DNA from: Suilimivivens sp045586385
GTDB taxonomy: Bacteria > Bacillota > Clostridia > Lachnospirales > Lachnospiraceae
Assembly (NCBI GenBank): GCA_045586385.1
Contig: JAZNAE010000011.1
Span: forward strand, 62,001 to 126,000
Length of the DNA stretch: 64,000 bases
Direction: 5' to 3'
Numbering within the stretch: the first letter of the stretch is position 1; each line of letters begins with the position of its first letter. Shown in pieces: positions 52,165 through 62,051 of the stretch. A model generated the notes under the pieces. That model did not search any database. It was not told the DNA's origin and saw only the letters and a program-made list of their open reading frames with translations. Both the position numbers and the translations under genes were made by a program.

Positions 52165-53628
52165 CTAAAAATTAAAATATAAAAATTCGCTGATTTGTGA
52201 AAGTGATAAAATGCTCCATAGCATAAGAAGCACCACTATCATAAATTTACGGCTTGTTAATTTTAATGTAGCTGTCTTTTCCTGTGTGTTTTTCATGAAA
52301 ATGCATCCTATAAGGGAAATGCCTGCAAACAGGGAAGGCATAAAGAATGGATGAGAGGTAATGAGATTACCTAATCCCATTCTATATAATACTTCTACTT
52401 CCGTAATGTTTTCTACAGCAATGGCAATGGGTTCGTAAAGGGGACCAAAACCACCCGTAAATAACCGGTTCCACAGCAATAATACATCGGAGAGAGATTC
52501 TGCCCTGAAAATACTCCAGGCAAAGGTGACAAGTACAAAAGTGACGCCAATTTTCGAAAACCTTGGAAGTTTCCATGTTCTTACCTTAAAAAGTCGCTCC
52601 ATAATCATCCAGATACCATGAAGAGCACCCCAAACAATAAAAGTCCAGTTGGCACCGTGCCAGAGACCGCTGATAAGGAAAACAATAAAAACATTGCGGT
52701 AGGTTTTGAAATTGCCGGCTCTGCTTCCCCCTAAAGGAATATATACATATTTGGTAAAAAATCTGGTTAATGTCATGTGCCATCTGTCCCAGAATTCGGA
52801 TATAGATCCCGCTTTGTAGGGAGAGTCAAAGTTCTGTGGCAGTTTGATGTTCATCATATAGGCCATGCCGTAAGCCATATCGCAGTAACCGCTGAAATCA
52901 AAATAAATTTGCAGGGAGTAACACACCATGGTAAGGATGGTGCTTGATGTATTCAACTCGGGGATGCCTGCGTATCCGGCAGTTACAATTTTGGAAAATG
53001 TATCTGCCAGTAATACCTTTTTGGCAAGTCCTAAGGAAAAAGCATAAAGGCCTTGGCTTAAATTGTCGAAATTAAGGGATTTCTTTGAAACGTCGCGAAG
53101 CTGGGGAATCAGTTCACTGTGATATACAATGGGACCGGCGATAAGCTGCGGAAAATAAGAAACATACGCAGCATATTCGAGAAAACTGTATTTTTCGCAT
53201 TCCTGTTTATAACAATCAATGACATAAGACAACTGCTGGAACGTATAAAAACTGATTCCCAGGGGCAGTGCCAACCGAAGGAAAGGTAACTCTGATTTTA
53301 GGGCTACATTGATATTTTCAATAAAAAAGTCATAATACTTAAAATAAAAGAGAATGCCAATATTTAAAAAAAGTCCGGCAGCCAAAAAAGGACGCCGCCT
53401 TTTTCTTTCGGAAAAGTGCGCCATGCCACATACAATGCCGTAATTCATGATAATACTGACGATTAAGATAAGCAGATACCAAATATTATTATATCCGTAA
53501 AACCAAAAGGACATGCCTACAAGGAAGGCAAGAGAGGCCTTATACTTACGGGCATAACCCAGTCCGTAATATCCTAGTAATGTCAGCGGAAAAAACAGAA
53601 ATATAAAAATATAGGAATTGAAAAGCAT
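52165..53628 (-). CDS. MBOAT family O-acyltransferase (AlgI/PatA/DltB-like)
   Basis: 487-aa membrane O-acyltransferase with about 11 helices. Signature segments DRWHMTLTRFFTKYVYIPLGG and SGLWHGANWTF (catalytic histidine) are clear. It passes acetyl groups across the membrane for polysaccharide O-acetylation with its SGNH partner. The start at 53628 (MLFNSY) is preferred; the open frame runs 25 codons further up without family similarity. It is transcribed opposite to both glycan modules from its own promoter. Confidence 0.92.
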   Translation of the reverse strand: MLFNSYIFIFLFFPLTLLGYYGLGYARKYKASLAFLVGMSFWFYGYNNIWYLLILIVSIIMNYGIVCGMAHFSERKRRRPFLAAGLFLNIGILFYFKYYDFFIENINVALKSELPFLRLALPLGISFYTFQQLSYVIDCYKQECEKYSFLEYAAYVSYFPQLIAGPIVYHSELIPQLRDVSKKSLNFDNLSQGLYAFSLGLAKKVLLADTFSKIVTAGYAGIPELNTSSTILTMVCYSLQIYFDFSGYCDMAYGMAYMMNIKLPQNFDSPYKAGSISEFWDRWHMTLTRFFTKYVYIPLGGSRAGNFKTYRNVFIVFLISGLWHGANWTFIVWGALHGIWMIMERLFKVRTWKLPRFSKIGVTFVLVTFAWSIFRAESLSDVLLLWNRLFTGGFGPLYEPIAIAVENITEVEVLYRMGLGNLITSHPFFMPSLFAGISLIGCIFMKNTQEKTATLKLTSRKFMIVVLLMLWSILSLSQISEFLYFNF

Positions 53629-53673
53629 GTATATTTCCCTTTCCGATGCATGAAATAATTGAAAATCAATGAT

Positions 53674-53703
53674 ATTATAAGCCGAATCGTAATTATTTAG
53701 CAA
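53674..53703 (-). promoter_or_regulatory. Promoter for the MBOAT-SGNH pair
   Basis: TTGCTA (53698-53703), 18-base spacer, perfect TATAAT (53674-53679) on the minus strand. Confidence 0.65.
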
Positions 53704-53717
53704 TAGAATTTAAAAAT

Positions 53718-53746
53718 TTGATTATAAATACAAGATATGGTATAAT
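53718..53746 (+). promoter_or_regulatory. Promoter for glycan module 2
   Basis: TTGATT (53718-53723), 17-base spacer, perfect TATAAT (53741-53746), 53 bases before the ATG at 53800. Confidence 0.8.
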
Positions 53747-53799
53747 TTTGATAATTATGTTTAGAAAAAAATAGCGCAAAAGGAATCAGAGAAACAGGC

Positions 53800-55566
53800 A
53801 TGAAAAAAGTAAGTTTACTGGGGAAAATCAGAGGGATATTTGACAGAAAGCAGAAAGTACAGCTTGTGATATTGGGAGTTATGATTTTCATTGGAGGTAT
53901 CTTGGAAACACTGGGTGTCAGCGGTATGATACCGGTGGTCACGGCGCTTCTTACCCCCGATGAATTGCAAAAGTTTGTGGAAGAATACAGTTTTTTACAA
54001 GACATATGCAATTCACTGGGCATTGAAAATGTAAGTGAATTAACCATGGCCCTTTTAATAGGCCTGATCGTTGTATACGTAGTAAAAAATATATACATCC
54101 TGTTTTTGACATACAAGCAGAATCATTTTATCACACACAACAGAAACAGAATGATCAGCCGTGTAATGGCAGACTTTTTAAACCGCCCCTATGAGCAGTA
54201 CCTGGGAGCAGATATTCCCACAGTATTTAGAATTACGGACAGTGATATTCCGCAGACCTTTTCTCTTATTTTGGCATTGCTTCAGTTGGCGTCAGAAGTG
54301 GTTGTTTCCTTCCTGATTTTTGTGGTATTACTTTTGCAGGATCCTCAAATGACACTTTTTATCATTGTGATTTTTGGTGCAATGACCCTTTTAATTTTAA
54401 AGATATTAAAGCCCAAAATGAACGGAATCGGTGCTGACAATCAAAGAATCCAGTCCAGAATTGCCAAATGGAGATTGCAGGCCATTTACGGTCTTAAGGA
54501 TGTCAAGGTATTAAACAGGGAAGAATTCTTTATCAGGAACTATTACGAAACAGGAAAAGTCGGTGCGGATGTGAGCAGAAACTATGCTGTCCTTAACAAC
54601 ACACCGAGACTATTAATAGAATCTGTGTTTATCACGGCAGTATTGTCTTTTGTGGCGGTATATATCAATAGCGGTGGAAGTGTAGCCAATATGGTTACCA
54701 CCATTGCTACCTTTGGGGTGGCGGCCATGCGTGTACTTCCCAGTGTAAACAGAATTAATACCTACATCACGGAAATTGCATATACCACGCCCAGTTTAAA
54801 TTTTGTTTATGAGAATTTGCAGGAAAGTATGAAAAATGATGCCCTCCTTATGGAACGGAAAGCAGCTTCCCGGGCAGAGAAGCTTAGTCTTAACGATAAG
54901 ATAGAATTGAACCATATCAGTTTCCATTATCCGGATACAGACAAATATATCTTCAAGGATGCTCATATGGAAGTGAAAAAGGGCAAATCCGTAGGCATTA
55001 TTGGAGCATCCGGTGCGGGGAAATCAACTGTTGTAGATATCCTTTTAGGACTGCTTCATATACAAGAAGGCGAAATTACCTGTGACGGCGTGGATATTTT
55101 TAAAAACTATGAGTCCTGGCTTGCACAAATCGGATATATTCCACAGGCGATTTATCTGGTGGATGAGTCTATCCGCGAAAATATTGCATTCGGTATTGAT
55201 GCAGAGAAAATTGACGATGAGAGAATCTGGAAGGTGCTTGAAGAAGCACAGCTTAAGGAATTTGTGGAAGAACTTCCGGAAGGACTTGATACCAAAATCG
55301 GGGACCGGGGTGTGCGTCTATCCGGTGGACAGAGACAGCGTATCGGTATCGCCAGAGCACTTTACAATGACCCTGAGATATTAGTGTTTGATGAAGCTAC
55401 GTCGGCACTTGACAATGACACTGAAGCAGCGGTTATGGAAGCAGTAAACAGCTTCCACGGCAAGAAGACCATGGTGATTATTGCCCATCGCTTAAATACC
55501 ATTGCCAAGTGTGATACGATTTATAAAGTGGAAGATGCCAAGCTGATAGAGACAACCTTGGCATAG
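53800..55566 (+). CDS. PglK-like ABC flippase/exporter, module 2
   Basis: 588-aa half-transporter, clear paralogue of the gene at 15826: same LETLGVSGMIPVV segment in helix 1, same NTPRLLIE coupling region, Walker A GASGAGKS (402-409), LSGGQRQRIGIARAL, VFDEATSALDNDTEA. It should flip a second undecaprenyl-linked glycan. It heads module 2 behind a strong promoter, as its paralogue heads module 1. The ribosome site is weak. Confidence 0.88.
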   Translation: MKKVSLLGKIRGIFDRKQKVQLVILGVMIFIGGILETLGVSGMIPVVTALLTPDELQKFVEEYSFLQDICNSLGIENVSELTMALLIGLIVVYVVKNIYILFLTYKQNHFITHNRNRMISRVMADFLNRPYEQYLGADIPTVFRITDSDIPQTFSLILALLQLASEVVVSFLIFVVLLLQDPQMTLFIIVIFGAMTLLILKILKPKMNGIGADNQRIQSRIAKWRLQAIYGLKDVKVLNREEFFIRNYYETGKVGADVSRNYAVLNNTPRLLIESVFITAVLSFVAVYINSGGSVANMVTTIATFGVAAMRVLPSVNRINTYITEIAYTTPSLNFVYENLQESMKNDALLMERKAASRAEKLSLNDKIELNHISFHYPDTDKYIFKDAHMEVKKGKSVGIIGASGAGKSTVVDILLGLLHIQEGEITCDGVDIFKNYESWLAQIGYIPQAIYLVDESIRENIAFGIDAEKIDDERIWKVLEEAQLKEFVEELPEGLDTKIGDRGVRLSGGQRQRIGIARALYNDPEILVFDEATSALDNDTEAAVMEAVNSFHGKKTMVIIAHRLNTIAKCDTIYKVEDAKLIETTLA

Positions 55567-55584
55567 GAAAGGAACCGGAAAGTT

Positions 55585-56613
55585 ATGATAGGAACAGAGT
55601 TTTTGAAAGGACAGGGGTTAGGTAACCAACTGTTCTGTTACGTGACTGCGAGAGCGATTGCCGAAGAAAACGGATACGAATTCGGAACGGCCAGTCAGGA
55701 AATCTTTGCAGTGAATATGCATAGTGACCGTGGAATGTACTTTATGGATGTGGATCTCGGACATAGCATCACACAGGAAGAAAAGAAAACCTTCAAGGTA
55801 TATCAGGATGATGATACACGCTTATATATCGGAAATTCCAAGCATGATATGGAACATGGATGCTATATCAGTGGTGCAGATGAAGGGATTCATCATGTAG
55901 AAGATAATACACTTATTTATGGCAATATGCAGGCTGAATCATATTTTATTAAGTACATTGACGAGGTAAAGAAATGGCTTCATGTAAAACCCGAGTATGA
56001 TTCCTACGAATACAGTAGGGAAAATCTTTGTATTATTAATATGCGTGGTGGTGAATATACAGGTAGTCCTGAACTTTTTATAGATAAGAAATATTGGATC
56101 CATGGCATAAAGGAAATGAAAAAGCTTCGTCCGGATATGGAATTTATGATTATAACGGATGATGAGGAGGCAGCAGGTAAGATACTTCCGGGAATTCCTG
56201 CACACCATTTTGATATAGGGAAAGATTATGTAACATTGAAAAATGCACATTATTTACTGCTTTCCAATTCTTCTTTTGCATGTTTGCCGGCGCATACCAG
56301 CGACACACTAAAGTTTGCCATTGCTCCTAAATATTGGGCAAGGCATAACGTGTCTGACGGATATTGGGCGTCAGAGCAGAATATTTACAGTTTATTTCAT
56401 TACATGGATCGTAAGGGGAGATTGTTTACGGCAAAGCAGTGCCGTGATGAGCTGGAAGCATATAAGTGTAAATCTGGAAAATATGCAAGGAAGAATAAGA
56501 AACCGTCACCGGCAAGACATTTCGGACAAATTATTAGAAGTAAATGCATCTACGGGTGTTTTTACATTAAAAAAATCAAACGTGCGGTTATCAGAAGATT
56601 ACGGAAGCAATAG
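55585..56613 (+). CDS. GT11-related glycosyltransferase with altered motif I
   Basis: 342-aa protein of the fucosyltransferase superfamily. The N-terminal GQGLGNQLFCYVTAR is GT11-like, but motif I reads NMRGGEY instead of H-x-R-R-x-D: histidine, second arginine and aspartate are all changed. It keeps LSNSSFACL where GT11 has the SxSWWGAW region. It may use another GDP-sugar donor. A basic tail (residues 300-342) suggests membrane association. AAAGGAACC precedes the ATG. Confidence 0.72.
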   Translation: MIGTEFLKGQGLGNQLFCYVTARAIAEENGYEFGTASQEIFAVNMHSDRGMYFMDVDLGHSITQEEKKTFKVYQDDDTRLYIGNSKHDMEHGCYISGADEGIHHVEDNTLIYGNMQAESYFIKYIDEVKKWLHVKPEYDSYEYSRENLCIINMRGGEYTGSPELFIDKKYWIHGIKEMKKLRPDMEFMIITDDEEAAGKILPGIPAHHFDIGKDYVTLKNAHYLLLSNSSFACLPAHTSDTLKFAIAPKYWARHNVSDGYWASEQNIYSLFHYMDRKGRLFTAKQCRDELEAYKCKSGKYARKNKKPSPARHFGQIIRSKCIYGCFYIKKIKRAVIRRLRKQ

Positions 56614-56627
56614 AGGAAAGACATGGA

Positions 56628-57401
56628 ATGAAAAATGATGCAAGTCAGAAAATAAAATTACCAAATGTTACATTGGCCGCCATGACCAGTGTAAAGATAT
56701 ATGAAACGATCAAAGCGCTTCAGTATAGTATGCAGGGAATTGAATTCGGTGAAGTGGTGCTTATTACTCACAGGAAACCATTTTCTTTACCCAAGGGGAT
56801 TACCTATAAACATACTTCAAAGCTTACGGATATTGATTGCTTCAATTATAAGATGGTGTACGAACTGGGTGATTATATCTCTACAGACTATGTGCTTTTG
56901 GTGCATTACGATGGTTTTGTGATTCATCCTGAAAAATGGCAGGATGAATTCCTGAAATATGATTATGTGGGTTCTCCATGGCCGGTTCCCAAACCGGGAA
57001 CGCAGCATTGCTACCATGATATCAATGGGAATTTGTGTCGCGTAGGAAACAGTGTATCCCTTCGGAGTAAGCGTCTTTTGGATTTTCCGGGACAGGCAAA
57101 TTTGAAATGGGAAAGAGATGAAGACGGCTTTTACAATGAAGATATTTTCATCTGCTGCATGAACAAGCATAAGCTGGAAGAAGCAGGGATGAAGATTGCA
57201 CCGGTGGAAGTGGCAAAATATTTCGGACATGAGCATTTGGTTCCGGAGACGGAGGATGTGGATGAACCGTTTTTATTCCATAAATGGTGGGGCAAAAATG
57301 AAAACTATCCCAAATTTGAAAATCCCCGGGTGAAGGCTTTTAATAAGTTTAAGGATATGGTAAGACCGCTTTTATTCTGGCGACATTGGAAAGGACAATA
57401 A
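56628..57401 (+). CDS. DUF5672-like putative glycosyltransferase
   Basis: 257-aa soluble protein. The DYVLLVHYDGFVIHP, YDYVGSPWP, RVGNSVSLRSKRLLD and NEDIFICC segments match the family I recall as DUF5672, often found in glycan loci and thought to have a GT-A-like fold. The acidic YDG and NED motifs could bind metal and sugar nucleotide. It abuts the GT17 gene directly (stop 57401, ATG 57402). Confidence 0.78.
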   Translation: MKNDASQKIKLPNVTLAAMTSVKIYETIKALQYSMQGIEFGEVVLITHRKPFSLPKGITYKHTSKLTDIDCFNYKMVYELGDYISTDYVLLVHYDGFVIHPEKWQDEFLKYDYVGSPWPVPKPGTQHCYHDINGNLCRVGNSVSLRSKRLLDFPGQANLKWERDEDGFYNEDIFICCMNKHKLEEAGMKIAPVEVAKYFGHEHLVPETEDVDEPFLFHKWWGKNENYPKFENPRVKAFNKFKDMVRPLLFWRHWKGQ

Positions 57402-58337
57402 ATGGTATACGATTGCATCCCTTTTTTTAACGAGATAGATATATTGAAATTGCGGCTCCATATTATGGACCCTATCGTGGATAAGTTTATTGTTGAAGAG
57501 GCCACAGTTACTTTCTCAGGACAGCCAAAGGAACTCTGCTTTGAAAAAAACAAGGAATTGTTTAAGGAGTTTCTTCCCAAGATTGAGTATATTGTGGTGG
57601 ATAATTCTCCGGTGGATACCACCACTCATTTGAGAGATAAATTTCAAAAGAATGCATTGGCAAAGGGGCTTGCAGATGCTACAGAGGAAGATGTCATTAT
57701 ATTAAGCGACGTGGATGAAATTCCCAATCCCAAGGTGCTGAAGGAGATTATTGGAAATTTTAATCCCGATAAGATTTATCATCTGGCCCAGAGAATGTTT
57801 TATTGCTTTTTAAACATGGAGGAGGTGTCCGGAAAGCTTCTGTCCATTACAGGTGAGTTTCCCGGTGTAGAGCGGAAATTGTGGCTGGGAACCAAGGTGT
57901 TTAGCAAAAAGAGTATTCCGGAAAACGGAATTATTGAGCTGCGTGAAGCATCTGTTACATCGCCTGATGCCGTAAGAGTAGCAGACGGTGGTTGGCACTT
58001 TGGTTATATGGGAAATACCGGAGAAAAAGACGTGGCTAAGCGCATAGGCACCAAAGTGGTTGCCGCAGCGCATCAGGAATACAATGACGATATACTGCTT
58101 GCAGAGGCGGCAGACCGGCTGCTTCTTGGGCAGGATATGTTTGGAAGGGATGCTAAGTTTGAACGCGTGGAAGTGGATGAAAGCTATCCGGAATATCTGC
58201 TTGCCCACAGGGCGGAGTATGAGTATCTGATTATGCCGCCGGTGCCCAAAGGGAAAATTGTGTGGGTGAAAGCGACCATGAAGGGGAAGCGTTTTGTTAG
58301 AAGAATTCTCCGTAAAATTAAAAGAACATTTTCATAA
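57402..58337 (+). CDS. GT17 family glycosyltransferase
   Basis: 311-aa enzyme matching family 17 (N-acetylglucosaminyltransferase III-like in eukaryotes, also found in bacterial glycan loci). The start YDCIPFFNEIDILKLRL, EATVTFSGQPK, and the metal-binding SDVDEIPNP (D-x-D) are diagnostic. The basic C-terminus lacks a membrane helix. AAAGGA is six bases before the ATG. Acceptor unknown. Confidence 0.9.
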   Translation: MVYDCIPFFNEIDILKLRLHIMDPIVDKFIVEEATVTFSGQPKELCFEKNKELFKEFLPKIEYIVVDNSPVDTTTHLRDKFQKNALAKGLADATEEDVIILSDVDEIPNPKVLKEIIGNFNPDKIYHLAQRMFYCFLNMEEVSGKLLSITGEFPGVERKLWLGTKVFSKKSIPENGIIELREASVTSPDAVRVADGGWHFGYMGNTGEKDVAKRIGTKVVAAAHQEYNDDILLAEAADRLLLGQDMFGRDAKFERVEVDESYPEYLLAHRAEYEYLIMPPVPKGKIVWVKATMKGKRFVRRILRKIKRTFS

Positions 58338-58375
58338 GAAGCCAAAGTAACATTTGGGAAAGCCGGGTGAAAACT

Positions 58376-59785
58376 ATGAATCAGAAGAATAGAATGCTGG
58401 AAAGATATGGGCTATGGATCATTGATTTGGCAAGTATTATGATTTCCTTTCTGACAGCAACATATATTCGTTTCGGAAATTATAAGGATATGGGAGATAA
58501 GGAGATACACTTTCAGGTGTGTCTGCTTTTCTTGTTTCTTTGTACAGTTTATAGCTTTTTTCTCGACTGGAACAGAAATGCATTTAAAAGAAATAAATGG
58601 AAAGAAATTCCGGCAGTTGTCCAGTACAATATTATGCTTCTGCTGATAGCGGAAGTTATTATGGTTTTTATGAAGTGGGCAGATGTTTTTTCCCGTCTTG
58701 TCACCGTATATTTTATTGGCATGAATACCATATTGACATTGTTGCTTCACTATGTGTTTAAGAAAATTGCAAGAATGAAGATATCCTCCGATAAAAGTGC
58801 CATTAAAGTGATGGTAATTACACAGCCTGATTTGCTGAAACAAACCATAGCAAGGCTAAAAGAGGAACTGGATATGAGTTATCAGATTGTAGCAATCGGT
58901 TGCATGGGAGAGAAGGAAGAAGGGCTATCCTTTGCAGGTATTCCCGTTGTGTGGCAGGAAGAGATCATAAAAACAGCAACAACCATGGCACTGGATGAAG
59001 TGTTTTTTGATATTCCCAATGTACCTCACAGGCAGGTAGAAGGATTGCTCCATAGTTTTGGCGAAATGGGAGTGGACTGCCATTACAACTTAGAACATTA
59101 TGGCTTGCGCGGTGAAAAAGGAAAAATAGAAACCTTTGCCGATTATACGGTTGTAACTTATACCAGATTCCAAAACAATTATAAAAAAATGTTTGTCAAA
59201 AGATGTATCGATATTGCCGGTGGTATTGTAGGTCTTGTGATTACAGGAATCTTTTATCCGTTTGTGGCTTTGGCAATTAAAATAGATTCACCGGGTCCTG
59301 TTTTGTTTTCCCAGACCAGAATCGGAAGAAACGGCAGAAGATTTCAAATATATAAATTCCGCTCTATGTATATTGATGCAGAAGAGCGCAAAAAAGAGTT
59401 AGAACAGCAAAATGAAATGCAGGGACTCATGTTTAAAATGGAGAATGACCCGCGCATAACAAAAGTAGGCAAGTTTATCAGAAAGACAAGCATAGATGAA
59501 TTGCCGCAGTTTTATAACGTGTTTAAAGGTGATATGAGTCTGGTAGGAACCAGACCACCTACGGAGGATGAGTTTACCAAGTATAACCAATATTACCGAA
59601 GAAGAATCAGTATGACACCGGGGCTTACCGGAATGTGGCAGGTGAGCGGCAGAAGTGAAATTGAAAATTTCGATGATGTGGTGAAATATGATTTGAAATA
59701 TATTGATAACTGGTCACTTATCCTGGATTTTAAAATTTTGTTGCAAACGGTAAAGGTAGTATTTACAGGGAAAGGGTCAAAATGA
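58376..59785 (+). CDS. WcaJ/CpsE-type polyprenyl glycosylphosphotransferase (initiating enzyme, module 2)
   Basis: 469-aa large phosphoglycosyltransferase. Four N-terminal helices (residues 10-120), a central Rossmann-like domain, one further membrane segment (about 285-305) and a PglC-like catalytic core: YKFRSMYIDAE, IDELPQFYNVFKGDMSLVGTRPP, MTPGLTGMWQVSGRS. It starts a glycan by loading phospho-glucose, -galactose or a related sugar onto undecaprenyl phosphate. With the PglC-like gene at 32348 the window has two different initiators. ATG 58376 is chosen; a GTG three codons upstream is possible. Confidence 0.92.
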   Translation: MNQKNRMLERYGLWIIDLASIMISFLTATYIRFGNYKDMGDKEIHFQVCLLFLFLCTVYSFFLDWNRNAFKRNKWKEIPAVVQYNIMLLLIAEVIMVFMKWADVFSRLVTVYFIGMNTILTLLLHYVFKKIARMKISSDKSAIKVMVITQPDLLKQTIARLKEELDMSYQIVAIGCMGEKEEGLSFAGIPVVWQEEIIKTATTMALDEVFFDIPNVPHRQVEGLLHSFGEMGVDCHYNLEHYGLRGEKGKIETFADYTVVTYTRFQNNYKKMFVKRCIDIAGGIVGLVITGIFYPFVALAIKIDSPGPVLFSQTRIGRNGRRFQIYKFRSMYIDAEERKKELEQQNEMQGLMFKMENDPRITKVGKFIRKTSIDELPQFYNVFKGDMSLVGTRPPTEDEFTKYNQYYRRRISMTPGLTGMWQVSGRSEIENFDDVVKYDLKYIDNWSLILDFKILLQTVKVVFTGKGSK

Positions 59786-60885
59786 CACTTATTATAGATT
59801 GTTTTAAACTGGTTAAAGGGCAGGGGAAAAGTATAGGAATCTATAATCACGCCAAAAATGTGGTAACGAACCTTGCAAAAGAAAATAATAGCGTAAAGAA
59901 GATAGATAAGATTGTTATTTTGGGAAATGAAAAAAATTGTGATGACTTCTCGGTAGAAGGCGTTACACTTATTTCTATTCCGTATAATCCTTTAAGCAAG
60001 CTGCAATCCATAATGTGGGAACTCTTTTGGGTTAAAAGTTATATAAAAAAATACAATGGGGACAGGGTGTTGTTTCCCCGCGGTTACGCGCCCCTATATT
60101 TTAGGGGTAGGGATACCGTTATTATTCACGATCTGATTCCCTTTTATTATCATGAAAATTTCCCGGGAGTTTTCAATCCTTTGGAAAACTTTTATATCAT
60201 GAACCGGTTGAAAGGTTCTATTAAGCGGGCAGAACGTGTTATTACTATTTCTGAATATTCCAAAAAGGAAATTGAAAAAAGAGTACCTTCTGCGAAAGAA
60301 AAGATAAATGTCATTTATAACGGCTTTAACAAGCTTACTTCAACGGCAGAAAAAGAAGATACCATGCAAGGTGAATATATTGTGGCAATGACATCCGGAC
60401 TTCCTCATAAAAATGCCAAAGGGGTTATGGAGGCATATAAACAGTATTTTATGCAAGCAGAAAATCCGTTACCGATAAAGGTAATAGGTATCTCCGGAAC
60501 AGAAGGCTATGATATGGGAGAAGCAGCACGGCAGGTAACATGCTATCCGTATGTAAAAGATGATAAAGAACTGTCCAAGATGATATCCGGTGGCAAACTG
60601 TTTTTGTTTCTGTCATTAATAGAAGGATTTGGATTCCCGCCCCTTGAAGCAATGCAGTTAAAGGTGCCGGTGATTTGTTCTGACAGAACAAGTCTTCCTG
60701 AAGTGGTGGGAGACGCCGCACTGTTGGTGAATCCGGAAAATGCAAAGGAAGTGGCAGAAAAGATAGAACAGTTACTATCAGATGTAACTTTACAGAATGA
60801 ATTAAAGCAGGCCGGAATCAACAATTGCAGCCGGTTTAGTTGGGAAAAAATTGTGAAGGAATACATGGAGGAGTTGGCTCGGTAA
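59782..60885 (+). CDS. GT4 glycosyltransferase
   Basis: 367-aa GT-B enzyme. HDLIPFYYHENFPG, TISEYSKKEIEK and donor site EGFGFPPLE are typical of mannosyltransferase-like GT4 enzymes. It starts in a 4-base ATGA overlap with the initiator gene and ends in a TAATG junction, so the three genes are coupled. It may add the second sugar in module 2. Confidence 0.9.
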   Translation: MTLIIDCFKLVKGQGKSIGIYNHAKNVVTNLAKENNSVKKIDKIVILGNEKNCDDFSVEGVTLISIPYNPLSKLQSIMWELFWVKSYIKKYNGDRVLFPRGYAPLYFRGRDTVIIHDLIPFYYHENFPGVFNPLENFYIMNRLKGSIKRAERVITISEYSKKEIEKRVPSAKEKINVIYNGFNKLTSTAEKEDTMQGEYIVAMTSGLPHKNAKGVMEAYKQYFMQAENPLPIKVIGISGTEGYDMGEAARQVTCYPYVKDDKELSKMISGGKLFLFLSLIEGFGFPPLEAMQLKVPVICSDRTSLPEVVGDAALLVNPENAKEVAEKIEQLLSDVTLQNELKQAGINNCSRFSWEKIVKEYMEELAR

Positions 60886-62051
60886 TGAGTGGCAGGCTAA
60901 TTTTTTACGACACATCAAATTATATAGATTTTCCCGTTGGCGGTCAGCTGACCAGTGTAAGAAATTTTTTGCGGTTTTTGAAGGATTATTATCCGGGTTA
61001 CAGTGACAAGGTGCTACTTGTGGGGGTGTCCACTGATGAAAAAGAGGTTGGACGATTTTCAACTGTTGTAATAGAAAACATAGAATATAAATTCCTTGCG
61101 GTAGCACATGCGACAGCGAATCTGGGAGCAGTTAAAAAGTCATTGCGTCTGGAATATATGAAAGGAATTTGGAAGTATCGTAAATTAATCGGATTGCAGA
61201 AAACGGATTGTAACTATATTCATACACCGGAAGCTTTTGGAGCGATACGTATGATAAAACCGGGAGCTACCTGTTATGTATTTTCCCACGGAACATATAG
61301 GGATATGTGGCAGAGAGTACGTTTTTTTAAGAAGGTACCCATTGTTCGTAAAGTGTTTCAAGCATTTTTGATGCATGTAATTAAGAAAAGTACCGCCGTA
61401 TTTGTTTTGGAAAGAGAAACTCAGGAAGATTATCAAAATTACAACAGAAGAGTAATTCATGTGGGCAATTCCATCGTATGTCAGGACTATGAAGAGAAAA
61501 AACTACATGAAGAAAGTATACGTTTCATTTATGCAGGCAGGCTTTCGGCGGTAAAAAATGTTGGTCCGATTATTGAAGCTGTAAAAGGATATCACAGAAA
61601 ATGTGAGTTAATGATTCTGGGAGACGGAGAAGAGCGGACAGCACTAATGGAGTTGGCTGAAGATAATGATAGAATTTCCTTTGCAGGAGCAGTCAGCCCG
61701 AAGGCGGTGCAGCAGATGATGAAAACATCGGATGTTTTAGTTTTAAATTCCACGTTTGAAGGAATTCCCATGATTATGCTGGAAGCAATTAGCCTGGGCT
61801 TGCCTGTCATCACCACTAACGTGGGAGGAATCAAAGAGGTGCTCGACTTTGGCTATGATTCTGAAGTGACGGATGGCAGTGTAGAGCAAATATGGAAGGC
61901 AATGGACATTATATGCAAAGAATATGACAAATACACAAAAAATGCATATGAAAAGTCCTTGCAATTTGATTACCGCAAAGTTAACAGAAAGATATTTGAT
62001 ACGTTAAACGAGAGCCTGGAATGGGAAAGGAGCGTTCATGATTCGGTGTAA
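60885..62051 (+). CDS. GT4 glycosyltransferase
   Basis: 388-aa GT-B enzyme with donor site EGIPMIMLE, YAGRLSAVKNV and TTNVGGIKEV. ATG 60885 shares its first base with the previous stop; GGAGGAG lies about 11 bases upstream. An open frame begins 15 codons earlier inside the preceding gene but lacks support. It overlaps the next gene by 14 bases. Confidence 0.88.
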   Translation: MSGRLIFYDTSNYIDFPVGGQLTSVRNFLRFLKDYYPGYSDKVLLVGVSTDEKEVGRFSTVVIENIEYKFLAVAHATANLGAVKKSLRLEYMKGIWKYRKLIGLQKTDCNYIHTPEAFGAIRMIKPGATCYVFSHGTYRDMWQRVRFFKKVPIVRKVFQAFLMHVIKKSTAVFVLERETQEDYQNYNRRVIHVGNSIVCQDYEEKKLHEESIRFIYAGRLSAVKNVGPIIEAVKGYHRKCELMILGDGEERTALMELAEDNDRISFAGAVSPKAVQQMMKTSDVLVLNSTFEGIPMIMLEAISLGLPVITTNVGGIKEVLDFGYDSEVTDGSVEQIWKAMDIICKEYDKYTKNAYEKSLQFDYRKVNRKIFDTLNESLEWERSVHDSV

